From: Streptomyces albipurpureus | GTDB taxonomy: Bacteria; Actinomycetota; Actinomycetes; Streptomycetales; Streptomycetaceae | Direction of reading: 5' to 3' | Assembly: GCF_023701525.1 (NCBI RefSeq) | Contig: NZ_JAMQAW010000032.1 | Coordinates: 20,245-84,244 of the forward strand | DNA: 64,000 nt | Shown here: positions 34,648 to 44,400 of the stretch, in pieces | Position numbering within the stretch: position 1 is the first letter of the stretch | Layout: every line of letters begins with the position of its first letter | The notes under the pieces: model-generated | What the model was told of the DNA's origin: nothing | The model's input: the letters and a program-made list of their open reading frames with translations, nothing else | Database searches by the model: none | Position numbers and translations under genes: made by a program

Positions 34648-35499
34648 ATGCCCCTCTACCCCGATCCGGCACCGGCCGCCCTGCGCCGCGACCCCTTGCC
34701 GCTGCGCGGCCGTACCGCCCTGGTCACCGGCGCGAGCAGACGCGGTGGCATCGGCTATGCGGTGGCCCGCCGACTCGCCGCGTACGGCGCCAGCGTCTAT
34801 CTCCACCACCATGTCCCCCATGACGCGGCTCAGCCCTGGGGCGCCGACCCGGCGGGGCCCGAAGCGGTGGCGGCCGGAGTCAGGGAGGCGCTGGGGGACC
34901 CTGCGGCCCGGGTGTGCCATGGCCCTGGCGATCTCGCCGACAGCGCTGTTCCGGCCGCGCTGATGGGCGCGGCGGCCGAGGCGCTCGGGGGCAGGATCGA
35001 CATCCTCGTCGCCAATCACGCCCTGAGCGGTTTGGACGGCACCTTGGACGAGATCGACGCGGCCGTGCTCGATGCCCATTGGGCGGTGGACACCCGCTCG
35101 GTGCTGCTGCTGATCCAGGCGTACGCCCGTCAACGCGCCGCGATGGCCGAGCCGGCCCCTGGTGGACGGGTGGTGATGATGACATCGGGTCAGGACATCG
35201 CCGGTGGGATGCCGCAGGAGATTGCCTATGGCCTCGCCAAGGGGGCGTTGGCATCGGCCACCCGTTCACTGGCGTCGGGACTGGCCGACCTGGCGGTGAC
35301 GGTGAACACCGTCAATCCGGGCCCGGTGGATACGGACTATCTGACCGGGGAGGACTACCAGCGGGTGGCGGAACGCTTTCCGGCCGGGCGTTGGGGGATG
35401 CCCGACGATCCCGCCCGGTTGATCGCCTGGCTGGCCACGGATGAGGCGGAGTGGATCACCGGCCAGGTGGTTGACTCGGAAGGCGGTTTCCGACGCTGA
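34648..35499 (+). CDS. SDR-family oxidoreductase
   Basis: 283 residues, short-chain dehydrogenase/reductase. The cofactor motif is TGASRRGGIGYAVARRLAAYG (in two runs from residue 27), slightly unusual because GGIGYA replaces the common GxGIG. The catalytic Tyr-Lys pair is in YGLAKGALASATRSLA; the Ser of the triad is in VMMTSGQDIAG. The C-terminal TGQVVDSEGGF block is typical. The N-terminus has an extra 20 or so residues before the Rossmann fold, and HHHVPHDAAQ is a loop seen in fusion-type SDRs. Substrate unknown. It lies 110 bp after sbcC and is probably separate. Confidence 0.9.
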   Translation: MPLYPDPAPAALRRDPLPLRGRTALVTGASRRGGIGYAVARRLAAYGASVYLHHHVPHDAAQPWGADPAGPEAVAAGVREALGDPAARVCHGPGDLADSAVPAALMGAAAEALGGRIDILVANHALSGLDGTLDEIDAAVLDAHWAVDTRSVLLLIQAYARQRAAMAEPAPGGRVVMMTSGQDIAGGMPQEIAYGLAKGALASATRSLASGLADLAVTVNTVNPGPVDTDYLTGEDYQRVAERFPAGRWGMPDDPARLIAWLATDEAEWITGQVVDSEGGFRR

Positions 35500-35590
35500 C
35501 GCCGGGACGCCGGGATGCCGGGGTTTCGAGGGATCGAACGGTGGCCGGGACCCAGGCCCTTGGGTGAGCCGGGTCCCGGACCGTCCCGTC

Positions 35591-37273
35591 CTACAGCTTG
35601 GACAGTTCGTCGACCAGGTCATCGAGGCCGAGTGACCCCTGTGACAGCGCTGCCATGTGCCAGGCCTTCGCGTCGAAGGCGTCGCCGTGCGCCTTGCGCG
35701 CGTTCTCCCGCCCGAGTAGCCAGGCACGTTCGCCGAGCTTGTAGCCGATCGCCTGGGCCGGGACCGACAGATAGCGGGTGAGCTCGCTCTCCACGAAGTC
35801 CGCGGGGCGCCCGCTGTGGTTGCCGAAGAACTCCTGTGCCAGCTCCGGGGTCCAGCGTTCGCCCGGACGGAAGGGAGAGTCCTTGGGGATCTCCAGTTCC
35901 AGATGCATACCGATGTCGACGATCACCCGGCAGGCCCGCATCATCTGGGCGTCCAGATAGCCGAGGCGGCGCTCGGGGTCGGGCAGGAAGCCGAGCTCGT
36001 CCATGAGCCGCTCCGCGTAGAGCGCCCAACCCTCGATGTTGGCGCTGACTCCGCCGACGGTGGCCTGGTAGCGGGAGAGCTGGTCCGCGACATGGGTCCA
36101 CTGCGCCAGCTGGAGGTGATGGCCCGGCACGCCCTCGTGGTACCAGGTGGTGACGAGGTCGTACACCGCGAACCGGGTGGCGCCCATGGTCGGCAGCCAG
36201 GTCTGGCCGGGCCGGGAGAAGTCCTCCGAAGGTCCCGTGTAGTACGGAGCTGCCGCGCTCCCCGCGGGCGCGATCCGGGACTCCACCCGGCGCACCTTCT
36301 CGGCGAGTTCGAAGTGGGTGCCGTCCAGGGCGTCGATCGCCTCGTCCATCAACCCCTGGAGCCAACTCCGCACCTCCTCCACCCCCTCGATGTGCTTGCC
36401 GTGCTCATCGAGATGGGCGAGTGCCTCCCAGGGGCCCGCGCCGGGGAGGATCTTCTCGGCCTCGATCTTCATCTCGGCGAGCAGCCGGTGGTACTCCGAC
36501 CAGCCGTAGGCGTATGCCTCATCGAGGTCGAGATCGGTTCCGTTGAAGTAGCGTGACCAGCGGGCGTAGCGCTCGCGCCCCACCGTGTCGGGCGCGTCGA
36601 CGATGGCGGGGGCGTACACATCGCGGACCCAGTCGCGTAGGGCGATCAGGGCGTCCGTGGCGGTGCGGGCGGCACAGTCGAGGTCCTCGCGCAGGGCGGT
36701 CGGGCCGTCGGCGGCGAAGTCCTCGAACCAACTGCGGTCCTCACCGATCCACTCGGTCATCTGCTCCACACTGGTCCGGGTCGCCCGGGGACCGGCCGGA
36801 AGCTTGCGCTCAAGGCCCAACTCCAGGGACGCCCGGTAGCCCTCCAGGGCCCGCGGAACGGCGCGCAGCCGCTCGGCGATAGCGGCCCAGTCCTCCGGCG
36901 TCTTGGCCGGAGTCACGGTGAAGACCTCCCGCACCTCGTGCACGGGGGAGCGCAGATTGCTCACTGTGCGCAGTCCTTCATCGCTGTCGAGCACACCCAG
37001 TTCGGCCGTCAAGCGCTCTCGCAACAGCCGGCCACAGCGCCTTTCCGCGTCGCTCTCGGCACCCGGAAGCTTCTCGGCGTCGTCGAGCTTGGCGAGGGTC
37101 TGCCGAGCGAGTTCGGCGAATCCCCGCTGACCCTCGGGTGAGTAGTCGGGGAGGAGTGCCGAGCTCTCTCTGACTCCCAGATAGGTACCCACGGTCGGGT
37201 CCAGTTCGATGAGGGCGTCGACATACGCGTCGGCGACCTGACGGGGCAGCGGGCTGCTGGGGATTACTGACAT
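35591..37273 (-). CDS. DUF885-type zinc carboxypeptidase-like protein
   Basis: 560 residues of the DUF885 family. The zinc motif HEGVPGHH (near residue 375) fits an HExxxxH-type metalloprotein, with the downstream Glu in VGGVSANIEGWALYAERLM as a likely third ligand. Helices without signal peptide suggest a cytoplasmic enzyme. Family members have been regarded as peptidases, but no substrate is established. ATG 37273 is preceded by an ordinary region and then by a cluster of 8-bp and 33-bp repeats at 37332-37446, which may regulate it. The frame extends upstream to 37345 without a better start. Confidence 0.88.
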   Translation of the reverse strand: MSVIPSSPLPRQVADAYVDALIELDPTVGTYLGVRESSALLPDYSPEGQRGFAELARQTLAKLDDAEKLPGAESDAERRCGRLLRERLTAELGVLDSDEGLRTVSNLRSPVHEVREVFTVTPAKTPEDWAAIAERLRAVPRALEGYRASLELGLERKLPAGPRATRTSVEQMTEWIGEDRSWFEDFAADGPTALREDLDCAARTATDALIALRDWVRDVYAPAIVDAPDTVGRERYARWSRYFNGTDLDLDEAYAYGWSEYHRLLAEMKIEAEKILPGAGPWEALAHLDEHGKHIEGVEEVRSWLQGLMDEAIDALDGTHFELAEKVRRVESRIAPAGSAAAPYYTGPSEDFSRPGQTWLPTMGATRFAVYDLVTTWYHEGVPGHHLQLAQWTHVADQLSRYQATVGGVSANIEGWALYAERLMDELGFLPDPERRLGYLDAQMMRACRVIVDIGMHLELEIPKDSPFRPGERWTPELAQEFFGNHSGRPADFVESELTRYLSVPAQAIGYKLGERAWLLGRENARKAHGDAFDAKAWHMAALSQGSLGLDDLVDELSKL

Positions 37274-37331
37274 GCACACATCCTCATACGAGCGGGGGGT
37301 CCGCGTCACCATCGTCGGGGCGAGGAACTGT

Positions 37332-37446
37332 CGCTGACCGGCCATTTCTCCACCGCTGACCAGCCAGCGGTCGGTCAGCGGTCACTGGTAACAGGCCCAC
37401 CGGCAGGTCAGCGGTCACAGCGAACATGCTTACCGGTCGGTCAGCG
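37332..37446. repeat. Cluster of GGTCAGCG repeats upstream of the DUF885 gene
   Basis: The octamer occurs five times: as CGCTGACC at 37332-37339 and 37354-37361, and as GGTCAGCG at 37373-37380, 37406-37413 and 37439-37446. The last three share longer similarity (CGGtcGGTCAGCGG) and are exactly 33 bp apart. The rest of 37447-37826 up to the Lrp gene holds nothing I can support. Confidence 0.75.
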
Positions 37447-37826
37447 GGCGGTGTCGGCGGGGTCGTCAACCAGTCGGCGACCAGTCGCCGCCGGAGGGGG
37501 AACTGTTGTGGTTCTCGGTGGTCTGTGGTGGTCGGTCACCGTGTGCGCGGGCGGGTCCTCGCCTGCTCCCTCGGCTACGCCGGACGGGTCGGCAGGGCCG
37601 TTGGAGCGAGGCGGACGGGGTCGATCCGAGCTGGAGCGGCGACCGGCTGGCCGCCGTAGCCGCACCATAGGGCCGATGATCGCCGTCATCACTCTCCGTA
37701 GCGTCATTTGGCGGTAGTTGCCACTCTTCGGTATGGCTCTGTCGGCGCGCGCGGGCGGTCGCGATCGTGTGGCGAGCTGACAGCGAGTTGGCGACGAGCC
37801 GGGGGCGAGTACGCGCCCTCGCGAGA

Positions 37827-38327
37827 TCAGTGGTCGCTCGTCAGCCGCACCTGAGGTGAGGGCGGCAGCAGTGGCCCGCACTCCCACTGCTGAAAGATCA
37901 ACCGGGTCTCCACCCTGGCCACCTCGCGCCGGGAAGTGAACTCGTCCACCACCAGCCGCTGGAGATCCGCGGTGTCTGCCACCGCCACATGCACCAGATA
38001 GTCCTCGGGGCCGGTGAGATGGAAGAGGGCCCTGGACTCGGGCAGCGCCCGGATGCGTTCCACGAACGGCCCGATCAGTTCCCTGCTGTGCGGGCGCACC
38101 TGCACGGAAAGCAGCGCCTGGAGACCCCGGCCGAGGCGGGCAGGGTCAAGGGCGAGGCGGTGGCCGAGGATCACGCCCGAACGACGCAGCCTTGCCACCC
38201 GGTCCAGACATGTGGACGCAGCGATGCCCACCTCCGCGGCCAGATCGCGGTAGGTGGTCCGTGCATCGTTCTGGAGGAGGCGGAGTATGTGGAGATCCAC
38301 CGGGTCAAGAGCGACAGTTTCGGCCAT
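37827..38327 (-). CDS. Lrp/AsnC-family transcriptional regulator
   Basis: 166 residues. Residues about 8-65 form the winged helix (LDPVDLHILRLLQNDARTTY, DLAAEVGIAASTCLDRVARL), and residues about 70-150 the RAM ligand domain (LQALLSVQVRPHSRELI, VEAGPEDYLVH-type PEDYLVHVAVADTADLQRLV). Lrp proteins usually sense amino acids and often control the next, divergent gene; here that is the Cys/Met-metabolism PLP enzyme starting 60 bp away. ATG 38327 is the clear start. The likely ligand is an amino acid such as methionine or cysteine, by inference only. Confidence 0.93.
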   Translation of the reverse strand: MAETVALDPVDLHILRLLQNDARTTYRDLAAEVGIAASTCLDRVARLRRSGVILGHRLALDPARLGRGLQALLSVQVRPHSRELIGPFVERIRALPESRALFHLTGPEDYLVHVAVADTADLQRLVVDEFTSRREVARVETRLIFQQWECGPLLPPSPQVRLTSDH

Positions 38328-38386
38328 TGGCCGAACGTAACACGGGATCATCCCGCCACCGCCGGGTAATTGTTCACCCTTCGGCC

Positions 38387-39598
38387 ATGGAGAATTCAGC
38401 CTCTGCCGCCCCTGCAACCCGGGCGCTGGCCACCGAAGCGGTCCATGCCGGACGCGACGATCTCGCGCGGCTCGGTCTGCACGCCCCGCCGCTGGATCTG
38501 TCCACCACCTACCCGTCGTACGACGCGGCCCAGGAAGCCGAACGCATCGACGCCTTCGCCGCCACCGGTGCACGGCTGGATGGCCCGCCCGTCTACGCCA
38601 GGCTCGACAACCCGACCACGGCACGCTTCGAGACCGCGCTCGCTCGGCTCGAAGGCGCGCAGGACGCCGTCGCCTTCGCCAGTGGAATGGCCGCACTCAC
38701 CGCGGTTCTGCTGGTCCGGGCCAGTCAAGGACTGCGCCATGTGATCGCCGTACGCCCGCTCTACGGGTGCAGTGACCATCTCCTCGCGGCGGGGCTGCTG
38801 GGTACCGAGGTCACCTGGACCGACCCTGCGGGGATCGCGGCGGCGATACGCCCCGACACCGGTCTGGTGATGGTGGAGACCCCGGCCAACCCCACCCTCG
38901 CCGAAGTCGATCTGGCGGCGGTGCGGCACGCCTGCGGCTCGGTACCGCTGCTCGTCGACAACACCTTCGCCACACCGGTGCTCCAACGGCCACTGGAGTC
39001 GGGGGCGCGGATCGTGCTGCACAGTGCGACCAAGTACCTGGGTGGTCATGGCGATGTGATGGGCGGGGTGGTGGCCTGCGACGACGAGTTCGCCGGCCAG
39101 TTGCGGCAGGTCCGCTTCGCCACCGGAGGCGTTCTGCATCCGATGGCGGGCTATCTGCTCCTACGGGGGCTCTCCACCCTGCCGGTACGCGTCAAGGCGG
39201 CCTCCGCGTCCGCCGCCGAACTCGCGAGCCGCCTTCGCGCGCATCCCCAGGTGACCCGGGTCCACTATCCGCGCGTCGGAGGGGCCATGGTCTCCTTCGA
39301 GGTCCAGGGCGATCCGCGCGAAGTCATCGCCGCGGTACGACTGATCACCCCGGCGGTCAGCCTGGGCAGTGTCGACACCCTGATCCAGCATCCGGCCTCC
39401 ATCAGCCATCGCATCGTGGCGGAGAGCGACCGGCACTCGGCGGGTGTCAGTGATCGGCTGCTGCGCCTGTCGGTGGGGCTTGAGGACGTCGATGACCTCT
39501 GGGGCGATCTCCACCAGGCGCTCAGTGCGCAGACCCCTCGCTCGGTGAACCACCGGAGCAGTGGAGTACGGCAGCCGTCGGCTCCAGCCGTGCGGTGA
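38387..39598 (+). CDS. Cys/Met-metabolism PLP enzyme (gamma-lyase/synthase type)
   Basis: 403 residues of the trans-sulfuration PLP family (cystathionine gamma-synthase or -lyase, methionine gamma-lyase). Markers are ASGMAA (about residue 100), VETPANPTLAEVDLAAV, DNTFATPVLQRPLE, and the PLP-lysine in HSATKYLGGHGDVMGG (near residue 212). The C-terminal SLGSVDTLIQHPASISH is typical. Which reaction it catalyses cannot be read. ATG 38387 was chosen; the frame is open further up. It is divergent from the Lrp gene. Its 3' end overlaps the convergent ACT-GNAT gene by 77 bp. Confidence 0.92.
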   Translation: MENSASAAPATRALATEAVHAGRDDLARLGLHAPPLDLSTTYPSYDAAQEAERIDAFAATGARLDGPPVYARLDNPTTARFETALARLEGAQDAVAFASGMAALTAVLLVRASQGLRHVIAVRPLYGCSDHLLAAGLLGTEVTWTDPAGIAAAIRPDTGLVMVETPANPTLAEVDLAAVRHACGSVPLLVDNTFATPVLQRPLESGARIVLHSATKYLGGHGDVMGGVVACDDEFAGQLRQVRFATGGVLHPMAGYLLLRGLSTLPVRVKAASASAAELASRLRAHPQVTRVHYPRVGGAMVSFEVQGDPREVIAAVRLITPAVSLGSVDTLIQHPASISHRIVAESDRHSAGVSDRLLRLSVGLEDVDDLWGDLHQALSAQTPRSVNHRSSGVRQPSAPAVR

Positions 39599-41357
39599 TC
39601 ACCACGGTGCCCTGCTCCATCTGGTAGTCGAGGGGGAGACCGAGGCCCCGCATCGCCGCGACCATGCCGGTGTTGGACGACTGGGTCACCGCGTACACAC
39701 TGCGGCAACCGGTTTCCCGGGCGAGAGCGACCAGCCGTCGTAGCAGCTGGGCGCCGAGGCCCTGGCCCTGCCAGTCGTCTTCGACGAGCAGGGCGACCTC
39801 GGTCTCGTCCCCGTCCCAGAGGAGATGGCCGAGGGCGACCATCTGTCCGGACCGATTCCGGGCCGCGAGGCTCTGGCCGAAACGCGGGTCGAGCAGATGG
39901 CCGAGGTAGCGATGGGCATCACCGATCGGCCCGTGGTAGCGCTGCCGCAGGGCCCGAGCGGAGCACCGTTCATGCAGGGCTTTCGCCGCTCCGAGATCGG
40001 CGGGGCCCGCTCGGCGGAGGGTGATTTCCGCACCCTCGACGAGGGTCAGCACATCCTGTCCACGGGGTATTCGGGTACCGAGGGCGGCATCCAACTCCAC
40101 GAGTGCTCGTACCCGGGCGAACTCGGTCGGGGTGAAGGGCAGATAGGGCCGCTCCACGGTGATGGAACCCCCACTCGCGTCCCGAAGCCGCATCACCGTG
40201 CCGTCCAGTACCCCTTCGACGGGCGGCAGATCGCTGCGGCGCTGACCGCTGGGGGAGACCGCCGGTCGGGATCTGATGGTGCAACGGCCCAGCAGCCTTC
40301 GGATGGTGAGGGGGAGTTCCGCGGAGTCCAGGGCGGTACGGGTGGCGAGGGCCAGCACCCGGGTGGGAGTGTCCACCAGATCATGGGCATCGGCCCGCTC
40401 GATCCAGGTGTTGCTGCCACCCGCGGTGGTGATCTCCCTGGTCAGATGGTGTGCCTCCACGGGAAGGGGCGCTCGCAGGAGGAACTCATCCACGGTGCCC
40501 TCGGTGAGGGGGTGCGTCTGGAGTGTGAGGATGTCCACCCCGAGCCCGGCGAGCACCGTGCAGATCGCGGCGAGACTGCCGGGCGCGTCCCGCACGGTGG
40601 TACGCATCCGCCAGAGCGCGGTCTCCCGCTGCTCCCGGCCCGGGGAGGTGGTGGCCTGTCCGCCGGCCATGGAGTCGCCGTGGCCGGATTCAGGCCGTGT
40701 GGCGGGCACGTCGAACGGTGTGTCGGCAACGGTGGAAGTGCCGCCTCCGGCTGGGACGGACGCCGTTGTCCCCTCCGAGGCGGTGGGCGCTGAGGCGGTG
40801 GCCGTCTGACCGGTGGTGGTGTGCGGGAGCGCGGCACCGCTCTGGGACTCTTCGGCGTGCCGCGCCGGTTGTGTCGCCTGGGCCGTGCCCGGGGTACGGG
40901 ACGCGTGGCCAGGCGAAGGGTCCAGGGTGTGGGGGAAGTGTTCGGTGAGCACGGTGCCATGGGCTGCGTGGCTGCCCCTCACCGCCGCTACCGCGGCCGC
41001 GGAGGCTCGACGGCGGTGCGACCAGCAGACCCACCAGATGGCTAGGACACCGATGCTGGCCAGGGCAAGGACCGCGGCGATGCTGGGATGGGACTCGGCG
41101 CCCGCCCCCTGCCCGCCTCTCGCGACGATCGAGGTGCCAGCGCCGCTCGTCAGCGTGTCGGCTTCGGCACCCACGCCCTTGGGGGTGCTGGCATCGGTTG
41201 CGTTATCGCCGCCGGTACCGGTGCCGGTCATGATGACCCCGCTGACCGTGAGGAGAAGGGCCGCGGTCACGGCCCCGAAAGTCACTGCCCGCCCGATGAG
41301 GTCCCGCCGCCGGTGGCGCGGACGGCGGGTACTCCGCGCGAACATCAACTCGGTCAT
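39522..41357 (-). CDS. Membrane-anchored ACT-domain GNAT acetyltransferase
   Basis: 611 residues with an unusual layout. Two hydrophobic helices (about 20-43 and 92-112) are followed by a Thr/Ser/Pro-rich linker to about 245. An ACT-like domain starts at RMRTTVRDAPGSLAAICTVL (about 248-310). A GNAT acetyltransferase occupies the C-terminus, with the acetyl-CoA motif DWQGQGLGAQLLRRL (near residue 535). The family usually consists of ACT plus GNAT without membrane segments, so this is a fusion. ACT domains bind amino acids, suggesting acetylation of a protein or amino acid under amino-acid control at the membrane. Substrate unknown. The start at 41357 is natural. The 3' end overlaps the convergent PLP gene. 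Confidence 0.85.
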   Translation of the reverse strand: MTELMFARSTRRPRHRRRDLIGRAVTFGAVTAALLLTVSGVIMTGTGTGGDNATDASTPKGVGAEADTLTSGAGTSIVARGGQGAGAESHPSIAAVLALASIGVLAIWWVCWSHRRRASAAAVAAVRGSHAAHGTVLTEHFPHTLDPSPGHASRTPGTAQATQPARHAEESQSGAALPHTTTGQTATASAPTASEGTTASVPAGGGTSTVADTPFDVPATRPESGHGDSMAGGQATTSPGREQRETALWRMRTTVRDAPGSLAAICTVLAGLGVDILTLQTHPLTEGTVDEFLLRAPLPVEAHHLTREITTAGGSNTWIERADAHDLVDTPTRVLALATRTALDSAELPLTIRRLLGRCTIRSRPAVSPSGQRRSDLPPVEGVLDGTVMRLRDASGGSITVERPYLPFTPTEFARVRALVELDAALGTRIPRGQDVLTLVEGAEITLRRAGPADLGAAKALHERCSARALRQRYHGPIGDAHRYLGHLLDPRFGQSLAARNRSGQMVALGHLLWDGDETEVALLVEDDWQGQGLGAQLLRRLVALARETGCRSVYAVTQSSNTGMVAAMRGLGLPLDYQMEQGTVVITARLEPTAAVLHCSGGSPSEGSAH

Positions 41358-41475
41358 GGCATCACCTTGACCGAGCCGTGTTGCCTGGCAACGAACGCTG
41401 TATGACCGATGGGTAAAGCCTCACGACGTAGCCTGGCGATCGCTCTGCGGCGCTTCGCCCCTGGGCACCTCGCCA

Positions 41476-44400
41476 CTAGCGAAGTGCCGCCATCAGCCTC
41501 GCCGCCTGCTTCACCAACTGGGAGGAGCCTCCACGGTCTGCCAACTCCGCCAGACCCGGTATCCGAACCGCGTCCGTCGGGCCGTTCGCTGAGACCTCTG
41601 CCTCGATCATTGCGGGATGTGCACGGGGAGAGTGGACGGGCGTGGGTGGTGCGGTGGGCGCCGGTGTCCAGGGGAGGGCTGCTGTCACCTCCCCTGGAGC
41701 GGACTTCTGTCCGTCGCTGACTTCCCCCTGCCCGGCTGGCTGTCGGGCTGTGGATGTCCCCCCTGGTCCGGCTGTCTCGGCCGGCGCCGCCTCGGCAGTC
41801 GGGGCGCTTGCTGACGGGGAAGCCCTCGGCTCCCGTGTGGTGGGTTCGGTGTCCGCACATCCGGTGACTGCGTCCACCGGCGCGCTGGGTTCCACGGCTG
41901 CCGAGTCCGTTGTGATCGTTGCCCGGTAGCCGATCTGCGGACCGCAACGCTCCACACAGTCTGCGGCGACGGTCAGCAGGGCGCCCAGCCCCCGGGCGGC
42001 CTTCTCCGACCGAATGAGGCGGGGTAGTGCGCTGGCGAGTATCGCCCAGACCGTTCCATAGGCACCTGTTGTCGCAGCCGTCCGCAGGGCGTCCGTGACG
42101 CGACTGGGCTTCAGCTGGCCATGCCCGATGTACTCGGCCAACTGCCGGCCGAGTAGATCGGGGTCCAGTTGCCGCCGGGCCGCCAGCACCAACAGCGCGT
42201 CCACCGCGGCCAGCCGGTCATCGGCGACACGCACTCCCAGACCGGCCGCCAGAGCGCTGTGCATCCCCGGACCCGCCGCCCCGCTGGGGGCTGCCGCCTC
42301 GGCGAGCTGAGGCAGGCACCATGAAACGCCCCGGATATCCGCGCCGCCATGGAGATCGGCGACCGTGGCCTCCAACAACCCCGGCACCAACCAGCCCGCG
42401 AGTGCGTCCCGGTGGTGCGGAAGTACGGCTGGCCACTGCGGCACCACGGTCTGCCAGTTCGCATAGCGGCTCAGACACGGGTAGCCATGGTGGTGCCGTG
42501 GGTCCGGTAGTTGGTTCAGCCAGCGGAATCCGGCCGGGAACTCCCGCTGGACGGCCAGCCGCTCGCGGGTCCGGTCCAGCAGCCGTCGTGTTGCCCGGGC
42601 AGGATGCCGCAGTAGGCCGCCGGAGGCCACTTCCTTCGTCCCGCCTGCCTCATCCAGCCGATCCGGTTCCAGGGCACGCAGCAGCGGGCCATCCCCGCTG
42701 AGCCAGAGGGCGAGCCGGTCGCCCGCGTCCGTACCCAACTGCGCCGCGGCCTCCACCAACACACCCGGGTCCCACTCACCGTTGTCCCGGGAGACCCGCA
42801 ACAGCGCCTGCGTGAAGTCGGTCGGCAGGGGTTCCAGACCGAGCCGTCGATACTCCCGTAGCCGACCGATCAGGACCTCGGGATCGAGGACCCCGCTCTC
42901 CCCGGTCGGGGTTGAGAGCAGGAAGGGAACCGGTCGGTGTCTGACCGCGTGTGCCACTTCCCACACCCGGGCCGCGGTGATGGCGATGAGCCCGCTGTAG
43001 GGGCAACCGGACCGCCAGGTCGGTGTGGCCGCTGCACCCAGGACGTGCTTGTCCGAGATCCGCCCCAGCAGAGCGGCAAGCGCCACCTCCACCCCGTAGG
43101 AGCCCTTGTCGAAGTGGTTATCGAGATCGCGCCGGTCAGACATGGGAGGCCGCATCCACCAACGGTCCGCGAGCGCACCGCGCAGCTCGACGATCAGGGA
43201 CTCCCGATCGCGGTGGGCCATGCGAACCAAGCCGTCCAGCGCGCGCTCGAACCCGCCGGAGTCCCCACGCTGCTGGCGCACCACCACCATCAGCTCCGCC
43301 ACCAGTTCTGCCATCGAGTCGGTCGCGGGAGCGAGCCTGACCGGTTCGGGGACCGCCGGCAGCAGCTCCTGGTACTCCTCCTGGTCCTCCTCCTCCAGCG
43401 CCCCAAAGGTCTCGATCGCCGCCGCGCGATGCATCCGGCTCAGGAACGAGGCCGCCGCGGACAGCTCAACGCGCAGGTCACCGTCGGTAGGGAGCAGATG
43501 GCGAGAAACCAACTTCAAGGCCCTTTCCTGGATGCCGAGATCCTCATGGCCGAAGGCGTCCGCGATCACCCGCAGGAGCTCATGGACAGCCGCGGAGCTC
43601 TTGGCCGCCTCCTCGCCCTGAGCGCCCTTGGTCTTCTTCCGACGCTGAGTGTGTCCTCGCAGCACCCTGCCCAGCAGCGAGAGCTGCGCCAGGACCAGCT
43701 TCTTCTCGGTACGGAACAGAATCGCGCCCGACACCTCGGCAAGGGCCCGGACGGGCAGAGCACCGCTCTCGGCCAGCCGAGCGAGCACCCCCTGAGCCTC
43801 CGCCGCCACCTGAGCCGTGCCATCGGCGGCCATCCCGATCCAGTCTGGAATGCGAGCTTCCTCCTCCTGTGGAGTCAGCTCCAACTGGCGCAACAGACCC
43901 AGAAAGAAACCCATGTCGCCGGGCTTGCCGCCACGCAGCAGCCGCGCGACACAACCGTCGACCAGGACCGCCCGCTCCACCACGCCGTCCTGGACGAGAC
44001 CGACGAGCACCGATGGCCAGTGGTCGGGGTTCTTGGGGTGGGAGTACCAGCCCAGAGGCCCGGCGAGCTGGGGAGTCTCAAAGAGCCGCGGAACCAGGAG
44101 AGGGGTCTGCGGGTCCTCCGCGAGCCTGGTCCGCAGCCGGTGGGTCCTCCCCGACCGTCGCAGCAGGTCATTGACCCAGCCGTACACATAGCCGTCCGTG
44201 GTCGGCGTGGCACAACCGGACAGCTGGACGAGGCGATTGATCAACCAGTAGTCGCCCTGGGCGGTCGAGGCACGAGCGGCGAGCCGATGCGCGATATCAC
44301 CGAGCCAGTCGGGATCCCTGCCCTTGAGTAGGTCAATCATGACATTGCGGGGCGGGTCGGCCGCGGAGCGGAGGTCTCGGGCGCCCAGCCAGGAAGCAGC

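Noticed and set aside
37284..37469. A 61-residue minus-strand peptide containing 11-residue repeats
   Set aside because: The frame is produced by the 33-bp DNA repeats; there is no ribosome site and the composition is not protein-like, so I treat the DNA repeat as the real feature.
42937..44331. A 464-codon plus-strand frame opposite the DUF6493 gene
   Set aside because: It is antisense to a gene supported by coupling and family match; the translation is Gln/Arg/His-rich and shows no domain.
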